Shown: one piece after another, positions 33,247-41,993 of the stretch
How positions within the stretch are numbered: the first letter of the stretch is position 1
How the letters are laid out: every line of letters starts with the position of its first letter
Source of the DNA: Ectobius pallidus
Lineage: Eukaryota > Arthropoda > Insecta > Blattodea > Ectobiidae
Length of the DNA stretch: 64,000 nt
NCBI GenBank assembly: GCA_964059195.1
Contig: CAXKWD010000009.1
Span: 90,121,432 to 90,185,431, forward strand
Reading direction: 5' to 3'
Position numbers and translations under genes: made by a program
The notes under the pieces: model-generated
What the model was told of the DNA's origin: nothing
The model's database searches: none
The model's input: the letters and a program-made list of their open reading frames with translations, nothing else

Positions 33247-33981
33247 TTTTCTATGAAAGTATTTCTAAGGCTTAACATCAGAGTGAGCACTTATGAAATA
33301 TTATTGATCTCGACCCGATCATCAAGTATGAAAACCCTTTGAAATGGCTGTAGAAGTCCATAGATCATAGTTAAACAATAATTAACACACCCCTCAAGAG
33401 CTGTATAGTTGACAATATTTATTAGCTGGAGCCTGATAAAGTTTACATTTAACCAGTATTTTTTTTTTATTTCCGACTATTTTTATGTGAAAGTAGCTTC
33501 ATTTTGGAATGACATCTAATGTTTTTATTTATAAAATAAGATCTATGAATAGATTTTACATCTTAATTTTTACTTCTCAGAGCATTGATTTTCTTTCCTT
33601 CTACCTTTCATCAGTCAATGTCGTAAAACATTTTACTTAATTTTTACTTAATTTAAAACTGTTTGCTATAAAGTGTTGGTATCGTAGGATTACAATATTA
33701 ATGTAAGTCAGGGGTGCTCAAACTTGAACTGCTGGCGATCTACCTCAATATTTTTAGACTACTTACGATCGACTCTGAGAGACTGCAAGTGTGTGTGATG
33801 CAGGGTTGTCGTACATACACGATACACCCTACCTACCTAGGTAGGGCGTACCGTAGCATATATAGATATTAGCTTTCTGCGCAGTATAGGTACATTATTT
33901 TAGTCAAGGTTTGGGTTAGGTTTAGTTAGGTTCTTCTCTACAATATCAATGAAAAAACTCATAGTTATTCAAAATTGCGAG

Positions 33982-33987
33982 TTTATT
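33982..33987 (-). terminator. poly(A) signal of the hAT transposase gene
   Basis: AATAAA on the minus strand lies 44-49 nt after the TAG stop at 34031-34033, a normal distance for a polyadenylation signal. Confidence 0.6.
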
Positions 33988-34030
33988 GGTTGTTACAAAA
34001 CAAAAGAGTTACATATGGTGTTAAACTTAA

Positions 34031-35872
34031 CTAAGGAGTGGCTTTGGATGTTGAAGCGTGGCACTGCATGTCCTCAGCATACTTTTCATAAGATGGTACG
34101 TAACCACTGAGTGCTAATCGCAAGCATGATGACATATGATCGTCAGTTAGTCGATTGCGATATTTTGACTTAATTATCTTCATTTCAGAAAATGCAGACT
34201 CGCACAAGTAAGTTGACCCAAAAAATGCCGTCAGTTGAAGGGCGATTTGCCTTACATTCGGATATTTATCTTCAGATATAAAACACCAGAAATTTGTATC
34301 AGATGCTGTAGCTTTGAGATGTATATCTGATATAATCTGCACCAACTCATTTTCAACAGAACATGAGTTCATATTAAACTGACTGGCTATTTCAGTAGCT
34401 AATTCCTCAATGTTTTTACATGAAAAAGGATAACTCATAAATGATGCTATATTTTCCAATTTACTGCAATCATGAAAACGCATTTCGAATTGTCCCAAAA
34501 TATTTGATAATTCAGCCTCATACGTATCATAATTCAACTGAGGAATCCTTGCTTTCAAAGACGGAAAATGTTTCAGATCCTTTCTTTTCAGTTGATCTAT
34601 CATAAGTTGCAATTTACTTTTGAATGCGTTTACTGCGCTAATCATCTCAATAATAGTTTTTCCTTTACCTTGAAGCTCCAAGTTAACGGTGTTTAAGTGC
34701 ATTGTGATGTCAGTCAAAAATGCCAAATCATTTAGCCATTTTTCGTTTTTCAAAATCTGAGTGTCATCACCTCTTTCGTCTAGAAAAGCTGTTATTTCGG
34801 GCAATAATTCTTGAAACCTTTCTAGGAATTTTCCGCGACTCAACCACCTGACGTCCGTGTGAAGAACTAAATCAGTGTGTTCAGCTGACTCCCTATCTTC
34901 CAACTGCAACTGAAAGAGCCGCCGTTGCAAGCTACGTGCACGGATGGAATTCACAATTTTTGTCGCAATGCCCATAATTTCCTCCGTGTTTAAAACTTTT
35001 GAACACAAAACTTGTTGATGTATAATGCAATGGAATGAAAAAAATGAAGGGAATTCTTCATTAGCTCGACACAATGCCACAAAACCGTTTTTGTTTCCAG
35101 TCATTGCTGGTGCTCCATCGGTTGTAATGCACACTAATTTATATATTGGTAGCTCGTAGTTTTTTACAAAATTGAAGAAAACGTCAAATATATCTTCGCC
35201 ACGGGTCTTCCCCTTCAGAGGTATGATTGTCAAAAATTCTTCCTTAGCCAACATGTCATTGAATACCATCCGAATAAAAATACACAGCTGGGCAGTGTCT
35301 GTCATATCGGTGGATTCGTCGAACTGTAAAGAAAAGTATGTACATTCCATGATATCATGTTTTAGTTTATCTGCGATGTCCTGGCTCATGATTTCAATAC
35401 GCCTTGTGACAGTCGGACGAGATAACTGAAGTTCTCTAATAGCAGACATGATTTCTGTTTTATTTTTAAAATCTCCAAATAAAGTCTCACCCGCTTCAAT
35501 AAATGCTTCCTTCACCACCGATCCATCTTCGAATGGTTTCTTGTGTTTCGCCAATATATGAGATATTTTAAATGACGCGATCGTAGCAGCTTTTGATTGT
35601 TTGACTGGTCTTGTGAACATGGATTGTTCTTTTTTCAAACAAGATATCAAATCACGTACCTTTAGTTTTCTTAATTCACTCTGTGGCGGAAAATCCTTTT
35701 CATAGTTTTTATGAACCGTTTTATGATGCCTCTCTAAGTTACCACGCTTAGGTATTGCAACTGACGCACGACAAATAACACAAATGCACTTATCCTTCAC
35801 CATACAAAAGAAAAATTCTTCCTCCCAATCCTTATTAAAATGATACGTTTTAGATTTCTTCACTGCACTCAT
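34031..35872 (-). CDS. hAT transposase, BED zinc finger, full length (613 aa)
   Basis: It probably cuts and rejoins the terminal repeats of its own element in the nucleus. An N-terminal BED-type finger has C31, C34, H49 and H54. The RNase H-like core shows QFDESTD with D185, TTDGAPAM with D252, and the CxxH motif HCIIHQ (C282, H285). HTDVRWLSRG (338-347) is conserved in hAT proteins. The C-terminal dimerisation block has STYLCESAFSEMKIIKSKYR with the catalytic E558, followed by NRLTDDHMSSCLRLAL. All three catalytic acids are present and there is no stop or frameshift. The length and motif wording match the ZBED5/FAM200/GTF2IRD2-like clade of animal hATs. The start is the first ATG, directly before a conserved-looking YHFNKDWEEEFFF. 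Activity is inferred, not shown; clade placement rests on motif style. Confidence 0.96.
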   Translation of the reverse strand: MSAVKKSKTYHFNKDWEEEFFFCMVKDKCICVICRASVAIPKRGNLERHHKTVHKNYEKDFPPQSELRKLKVRDLISCLKKEQSMFTRPVKQSKAATIASFKISHILAKHKKPFEDGSVVKEAFIEAGETLFGDFKNKTEIMSAIRELQLSRPTVTRRIEIMSQDIADKLKHDIMECTYFSLQFDESTDMTDTAQLCIFIRMVFNDMLAKEEFLTIIPLKGKTRGEDIFDVFFNFVKNYELPIYKLVCITTDGAPAMTGNKNGFVALCRANEEFPSFFSFHCIIHQQVLCSKVLNTEEIMGIATKIVNSIRARSLQRRLFQLQLEDRESAEHTDLVLHTDVRWLSRGKFLERFQELLPEITAFLDERGDDTQILKNEKWLNDLAFLTDITMHLNTVNLELQGKGKTIIEMISAVNAFKSKLQLMIDQLKRKDLKHFPSLKARIPQLNYDTYEAELSNILGQFEMRFHDCSKLENIASFMSYPFSCKNIEELATEIASQFNMNSCSVENELVQIISDIHLKATASDTNFWCFISEDKYPNVRQIALQLTAFFGSTYLCESAFSEMKIIKSKYRNRLTDDHMSSCLRLALSGYVPSYEKYAEDMQCHASTSKATP

Positions 35873-35963
35873 TTTCCACTATTTAATAATAAACTTTGTA
35901 CTTATCGACGTAGTATCGCCATCAAGTTACAATTCAGAATGACTCCAATTCCTGCAGGCGCAA

Positions 35964-35973
35964 CATTTATATC
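35964..35973 (-). promoter_or_regulatory. TATA box of the hAT transposase gene
   Basis: The minus strand reads GATATAAATG about 95 bp upstream of the ATG, predicting a start site near 35935-35945 and a ~65-nt leader. A GC-rich stretch lies just upstream (35990-36020). Confidence 0.5.
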
Positions 35974-36040
35974 GGCGTGAACGAAAGTCTCGAATGTTCC
36001 CGTCAAACGCGCCGCCCGAAACTAGACTGTACTGTCTCTC

Positions 36041-36082
36041 GTTGTTTCTAGACTAGACTCCACTGTCTAGTCTAGAAACAAC
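36041..36082. other. perfect 18-bp inverted repeat upstream of transposase
   Basis: GTTGTTTCTAGACTAGAC, loop TCCACT, then GTCTAGTCTAGAAACAAC. It is perfectly paired. It lies ~170 bp upstream of the ATG, with additional CTAGACT motifs next to it (36022-36028), so it may be a regulatory or transposase-binding palindrome. Confidence 0.9.
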
Positions 36083-36432
36083 GCGGCTTTTCTTTGACAA
36101 GTGCCGCGCGTTCCTTTGATAAAGCCACCTTTTGCCGCAAGCAGTGTTATTTTATTAGTTATAGTTGGCCAAAGCAGAGAACTTCTCTGCGGGGTGCACT
36201 GCTAATTAGAGGGGCAAGAGGAGGTGGTAGTAGAGGAGGCGGTGAGGGCTGCAATCACAGGTGGCTAAACGATTGCTTATTGGCTGCCGTGCGCGTGATT
36301 GTTGCCGCCGCACGTGCCGAAATGCTCTATTAGCAAAGTTAAAAATATTTGGCAAGCACTTCAGTTGCTTATAATTTCTGTGCAGTTTTATTTTACTTTT
36401 CTTATAATTTCTGTGCAATTAGTTTTATTATA

Positions 36433-38797
36433 ATTTCCGACTCATAGATTTTTTTGTTGGTATTATCATCTTGTTTCAGTTTTCTGTTTTTTGCCCCTTA
36501 TCAATTACAGCATTTACCCGGAAACCCCGAAAAACTACGGAAATCCGGAGAAAATGAGTTTTTCTTTGTTCTTTGCTCCTGATATGCCCAGAGAATTTCT
36601 GACTCACATATTTTTTGTTGGTATTGTCACATAGTTTAAGGTTTCAGTTGTTTGCCTCTTACCAATTACAACATATCTCCGGAAAACGCGGAAAACCACG
36701 TATATACGGAGAAAATGACAATTTTTTTTATCTTTGTTCTTTGCTCCTAGTATTCAAAGGGAATTGGCGACTCATATGGTTTTGTGTTAGTATTGCAATC
36801 TAGATTAAGGTTCCAGTTGTTTGCCTCTTATCAATTACAGTATATCTCCATAAAACTCGGAAAACCACGGAAATCCGCAGAAAATGACTTTGTTTTAATT
36901 TTTTTACCTTAGTTGTTTGCTCCTAATATTCCCAGGGAATGTCTGACTTACATATTTGTTTGTTGGCATTGTCATCTAGATTAAGGTTTTAGTTGTCTGT
37001 CCGTTATCAATTACAGCATATCCCCGTAAAACCCGGAAAACCACGGAAATCCACAGAATTTCTAGAACTCGAAACTTGTGATGTACAGTCACTGTAACCG
37101 TTATTGCGAAATAATTCTTCTGCTTCAGGTGTGTCCTTTGCAGTTACAAAAGGGTGAGTATGTGGACTACGAGATATCTGCCATAATTGTGATGGTCACA
37201 TGCAAAGAAAAGGGGAATCATAACTTCTAAACATGCCAAGTGTAAGTTAAAGTTCTTTTTCTTAGTTGCTCGCTGAAATCTTAAAATCAATGACACTAAT
37301 TTGTCCATATTACCAATCCAAAATTGTGCTGTTTTACCCAATGTCCCTTCTCTAACTTCAGTCAAGAAAGTAGGGTAGTGACTGTGGAAGGTTTGGCAAG
37401 ATAAATTATCATTCACAGATTTCAAATTTGAATATGAAGGGTGTTCTGCCAGGTTTTCAATCGCTTTCATCCCTTCAGCATCAGGATTTTTTCCAGTATT
37501 CTTTGTCATGCTGTAATTGGTGAGGGGGAAACAACTGAAACCTTAAACTATATGGCAATAAAAACAAAAATTATGTAATTCAGAAATTCCCTGGGAATAT
37601 TGGTATCAAAGAGCAAAGATTAAAAAAAATTTAAAAGATATTAAAACAAACTCATTTTCTCCGGATTTTCGTGGTTTTCGGGGTTTTCCGGAGATAAGAT
37701 GTAATTGATAAGGGGGAAACAACTAACCCCTTAATATAGATGGCAATACCAACACAAAAGCATATGAGTCACACATTCTCTTTGAATATTAGGAGCAAAG
37801 AACTACGATTTAAAAAAATTAAAGCAAACTCATTTTCTCCGGATTTTCGTGGTTTTCGGAGTTTTCCGGAGATAAGATGTAATTGATAAGGGCAAACAAC
37901 TGAAACCTAGAACTAGATGGCAATACCAACAAACAAAAATCCCTTGGAATATTAGGAGCAAAGAACAAAGAATTTAAAGAAATTAAAAAAAAAATCAATT
38001 TCTCTGGATTGCCGTGGTTTTAGGAGTTTTCTGGAGATATGCTATAATTCATAAGGGGCAAACAACTGAAACCTTAATCTAGATGGCAATACCAAGAAAA
38101 AACATACGAACCAGAAATTCCCTTTGAATATTAGGAGTAAAGAACAAAGATTTAAAAATAAAACAGTCATTTTCTCCGACTATACGTGGTTTTCGGGGTT
38201 TTCCGGGTGTATGCTGTAATTGGCAAGGGGAAAATAACTGAAACCTTAATCTAGATGGCAATACCAACACAAAAACATATGATTCACCAATTCCCTTTGA
38301 ATACTAGGAGGAAAGAACAAAAATTTAAAAAAAATTAAACGAAGCCATTTTCTCCGGATGTCAGTGGTTTTCGGAGTTTTCCGGGCTTATGCTGTAATTG
38401 ATAAGTGGCAAACAACTCAAACCTTAATGTAGGTGGTAATGCCAATAAAAAACATGAGTCACAAATTCGCTTTGAATATTAGGAGCAAAGAACAGAGATT
38501 TAAAAAATAAAACAAAGTCATTTTCTCCGTATATACGTGGTTTTCCGGGGATATGTTGTAATTTGTAAGGGGCAAACAACTGAAACCTTAAACTAGATGC
38601 CAATATCAACAAAATGTGTGAGTCAGAAATTCCCTGGGAATATTAGGAGCAAAGAACAATGAAAAATTAAAACAAATTCATTTTCTCCGGATTTCCGTGG
38701 TTTTCCGGATTTTCCGGGTAAATGCTGTAATTGACAAGAGGCAAACAACTAAAAACTTAAACTAGATGGCAATACCAACAAAAAAATATGTGTCGGA
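36433..38797. repeat. inverted tandem-repeat block nested in the hAT (fold-back-like)
   Basis: Units of ~155-180 bp contain TTTGTTGGTATTGTCA, a GTTTCAGTTGTTTGCC-like phrase, ATCAATTACAGCATAT, and CCGGAAAAC..ACGGAAATCCGGAGAAAATGA, then TTGTTCTTTGCTCCTAATATTC. About four units run plus-ward (36433-37065) and about seven run inverted (37510-38797). Outer edges mirror each other (TTTCCGACTCATAGATTTTT vs its complement near 38775-38795). Tandem subrepeats forming long inverted arms around a unique centre resemble Drosophila Foldback elements. The 60-odd-codon frames here (MLVLxSxLRFQLF...) are repeat translations, since they recur on both arms. Confidence 0.88.
37144..37509 (-). pseudogene. captured ORF fragment of an unassigned protein family (121 aa)
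   Basis: An open minus-strand frame sits exactly in the centre of the inverted repeat block. Its second half reads GKTAQFWIGNMDKLVSLILR then FQRATKKKNFNLHLACLEVM and FFACDHHNYGRYL. I recognise the pattern FW..YMD.V..LL.F.RA...N..LHL.....M.P.FFA.DH.NYARYL from uncharacterised, probably transposon-carried proteins of many invertebrates. Those are much longer, so this is a piece. It has no zinc-finger or catalytic motif of its own. It is not part of the hAT transposase and was probably brought in by the nested element. It shares the transposase's orientation but has no visible promoter. Whether it is expressed cannot be judged. Confidence 0.6.
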
Positions 38798-39267
38798 AAT
38801 TCCCACGGGGGGGGAGTGTTTCATATTAGTGGCCCATGGTCTAGGAGGAGAATGTTTTCATAACAGATAGTGTACTGTACTACAATGTTAATAATAGCAC
38901 GGCACGGTTCCGACTCGTAACGTAACGGCCACATTCCTCGCATTCCTCACAGAGAAGTTCTTTGCTTTGGAACACAATACCTACCTACTTATTAAAATTT
39001 TTTTTCTTCTCGAGATCTACTCAAAAAGCACTCGCGATCGACTTGTCGATCGCGATCGACTTGTCGATCGCGATCGACCGTTTGAGCACCCCTGATGTAA
39101 GTTGTAGTATATAACTGTACAAAATATTTATATAAAACTGTATTATTTAAATGTTACTAATATTTATTTACAATGTGTTTGTTCTGTATTGTGGATTCAT
39201 TTGGTCTCCTAGAGCTTTAAGACAGTTGAAAAAATATATGTAGGCCTACGTGTGTATATATATATAC

Positions 39268-39270
39268 ACC

Positions 39271-39333
<63 letters not shown>
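39268..39333. repeat. (TTA)n microsatellite
   Basis: Pure TTA triplets ~170 bp outside the hAT. The asparagine-rich frame on the minus strand is an artefact. Confidence 0.97.
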
Positions 39334-39334
<1 letters not shown>

Positions 39335-40785
39335 TATCATCAAAAAGTTTAACCTTATTTTTCCATGAGGTATATTAAGGTTACAAACATAACATTGAAG
39401 CATAACATATGTATACATATTAATAATAGTGCATGAGATGGCTAACGATATATGGTAATAGTTACTTACAAATATTATAATACATTCTTAAATTCTTAAG
39501 TAGGCCTAGTATATGAATAGTACAAGAAATAGCTAACAATGTAGCCTTACAGTTATTTATAAAAATATAAGACATTCCTAATGACTAAAACATAATATTA
39601 TTTACAATGCAAAAAAAATGCTTAATATGAGGTTATTTGCAAGATAACAAATTTCTAAATGCTAAATTAATTTATGACTATTAACAGTGTATGAAATAGC
39701 TAACCATAACATGTATTCACTAGATTATAGTTATATATAAAATGTTGTTTAAGTGACAAAGAAGAAAGCAGTTTGGACATTTCATATTCTTATTTTTTCC
39801 CTTGAACGGTTATGGAAATACTAACTGTGCTAATCAGCTCAAAGTTGGCACGTTATTTAAAATATATTTTAATTGCCGCAAGAAAATCGAAGACATCTTG
39901 TTTTCTATGGCAATGAATTGATTACAATGATGACGGTGTTCAAACAACAGAGTATAATATTTCCTCGTAATAGAAAATATCAGAAGAGTAATAGCCTAAA
40001 AATATCTTAGAGATACGGGAATGGGCTTCAGGTGTTGTGACAATTAGGATAGAGATATGCTTGTCCGACTTGACGTGACATTTCCGGCCATTGTTGGTGG
40101 ATGCTCACATACGACCACTAGTGGAACATTTCCGAGAACAAGAGCAATATAGTTAAGTTCTAACTTACAGCTGGAATGAGAGGTATTTTTGAAGTTGCCG
40201 GTTGTTTCAATTTGTACCATTCTGTTCAGTAGATACCACAATTCTTAAAATTCTGAACAGAATGTTAATGTGCACATTCAGTTTTCACTGTACTTCCCGT
40301 ATTTCATTACTTAAAATTTTTAAGTCATAATAGACTTATTGTACTTATCTAACACACTAGGTAAGAGCATAGTAAGAAAAAAATTACAAAGACTGAGCTT
40401 TCAAATACCTAACATCTGCAATAAACCCAATTGTTCTGATTCTACTAGTTTAATTTGAAATGGGACAAACATGTGGCATAGGCCTACTTATGTAACGGAT
40501 TACGGAAAACATCGAACTTACAAGCAAATTGGCTTAGTGGCGATAAGGGATATGGAAACTTAGAGGGATAAGAATAAATTTTTAGAAAGGACGATGTCCA
40601 TTATGTTTTAATAGAGAAGATTCAGAATATTCCTCACTATGAGATGTAAGAAACATGCAATGAGTTCCATTGTTACGTTAACATGTACAGCATGTGTACT
40701 TAAAACACCACATCAAAGAAATGCTTTTAATATTGCCTCAGCTATATGGCGAATTTACTTGGCTTTTCTTTCCCCCTTTCTACGG
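39334..40785. other. no recognisable feature
   Basis: AT-rich. Related phrases (AGTGCATGAGATGGCTAACGAT, AGTACAAGAAATAGCTAACAAT, AGTGTATGAAATAGCTAACCAT) at 39427, 39518 and 39686 suggest an old, decayed tandem duplication. Confidence 0.45.
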
Positions 40786-41205
40786 GTTTGAAGTAGGGAT
40801 GAGCATCTATAGGTAAAACATACCATCGATGTTAAAATCGGCGGTAACCATCGATGTGACAATAATATCGTCCTGTAAACATCGATGCATTTTGATGGAA
40901 AACTTCGTTGTTTAGCCTATTAAAAAAATGGTCATGGTTTCAGAAAATTAAGCAAAATTCATAAATAAACTTAAATATTTCCATGAAAACTATCGGTGTA
41001 AAAAAGTCGATGTTTTGTGAAATTAGGCTGCTGCAAATAAAATTATATCTTAGAACCAAGGTAGGCCTATTAATCTTATTTTAGTACTGTAAATGTTTAA
41101 AAACATCGATGTCGGGGAGAAACATCGGTTGCTTTTCATCGATGTAGAAAACCTCGATCATCGATATGAAAACATCGGCCATCGATGATCAACCGTAGTT
41201 TGAAA
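40786..41205. mobile_element. hAT-type MITE with repeated CATCGATG motif
   Basis: The element at 40794-41197 begins TAGGGATGAGCATC and ends with an imperfect complement (GATCAACCGTA). Flanking GTTTGAAG and GTTTGAAA match at 7 of 8 bases. Inside about 400 bp, CATCGATG occurs six times exactly, along with near forms (CATCGGTT, CATCGATA). It is non-coding. The first ten bases TAGGGATGRG are shared with the element at 58727. Confidence 0.8.
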
Positions 41206-41486
41206 TTTCTGGCATATTCCTAGGCTCAAAGCTTGGAATGATCCCCACTGTTAAAATAGTCAGTAGTATTTTTGCAGTTTGCTGGTGTTATGTAGCTGTG
41301 TCACAGCTTAGCGGAATCGGTAACTTTAGAAACAAAATTAATTGTTTTCTAATTATTTGGATTTGGGTTTAATTATTTTTCGCTTTTTTGTATATCTGCG
41401 TCTTGAATTATCCCGTTGATCACAGAATGCCTTCCTCCTAATATAATGGCATATAGGCCTAACACACTCTAAGTAAAACAATAAAC

Positions 41487-41490
41487 CGCC

Positions 41491-41563
<73 letters not shown>

Positions 41564-41993
41564 TTTATTAGCCAATGTCCATACAGGTGAGGCATCGTCA
41601 ATATACGTAGTAACAGTTCTTATAAGACAAAGGAATTCGTGTACAGAGTAAAATGGTCTCCTTTATCAGCCATGCATATACATAATTTTTAAAACTATTT
41701 ATGGGTAAACAACGGACGCTTAAAGGCAGTTTGTTGAATAAATTAATTCCATTATAAAAACAAGTGTTATAAGAGCTATTTAAACGACACTTGGGTAAAT
41801 TTAAATCTGTCATGTGTCTTGTATTATAATTATGCACTTCTATACTCCTATAAGTAAAACTCTCCAATTTATTTTTGACATATAAGATACAATAAAATAC
41901 ATATAAATTAAAAACTCTCATATCCATTTCAGTAAAAAGAGGTCTACAGCTTTCTCTCTGACTTTTGTTTGCCATTATCCTCATGGCCCACAA
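41487..41993 (-). pseudogene. non-LTR retrotransposon 3' end with (ATT)n tail
   Basis: The minus-strand frame (41993-41598) contains SIEVHNYNTRHMTDLNLPKC, then SSYNTCFYNGINLFNKLPLS and SFKNYVYAWLI. This is the C-terminal HNYNTR...F..G..L.N.LP block seen downstream of the reverse transcriptase in many insect LINE ORF2 proteins. The stop is followed by a ~30-bp UTR and then (ATT)n at 41493-41561, which fits a triplet 3' tail of an I/CR1-type element. The 5' part is truncated. No internal stop is present in the remaining ~130 codons. Confidence 0.8.
41493..41561. repeat. (TAA)n microsatellite, likely retrotransposon tail
   Basis: About 23 TAA triplets on the plus strand, located at the 3' end of the minus-strand non-LTR fragment. 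This suggests that at least some of the window's TAA repeats are LINE tails. Confidence 0.95.

Larger units (their letters stand above)
33701..39102 (-). mobile_element. complete hAT transposon
   Basis: The element at 33709-39094 (5386 bp) starts CAGGGGTGCTCAAAC and ends with the exact reverse complement, and is flanked by identical 8-bp duplications ATGTAAGT (33701-33708, 39095-39102), the hAT hallmark. It contains an intact transposase on the minus strand, a TATA box and poly(A) signal, a perfect 18-bp hairpin upstream of the gene, and a 2.4-kb nested block of inverted tandem repeats. Subterminal CGATCGACTTGT repeats (39030-39078) near one end could be transposase binding sites; GCGATCTACC and GATCGACTCTG near the other end resemble them. 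A perfect duplication, perfect terminal repeats and an unbroken gene together point to a recent insertion. Confidence 0.95.

Noticed and set aside
35172..35429. 85-codon plus-strand frame
   Set aside because: It is antisense to the conserved core of the hAT transposase.
36615..38612. Several 60-odd-codon frames beginning MLVL or MLIL and sharing LRFQLF
   Set aside because: They are the same repeat unit read on each arm of the fold-back block, not a small-protein family.
36433..38797. CRISPR-like regularly spaced repeats
   Set aside because: Units are ~155-180 bp with no short constant repeat and unique spacers, orientation flips in the middle, and the context is an animal transposon.
41353..41601. 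82-codon minus frame with a long isoleucine run
   Set aside because: It translates the (ATT)n tail of the non-LTR fragment.
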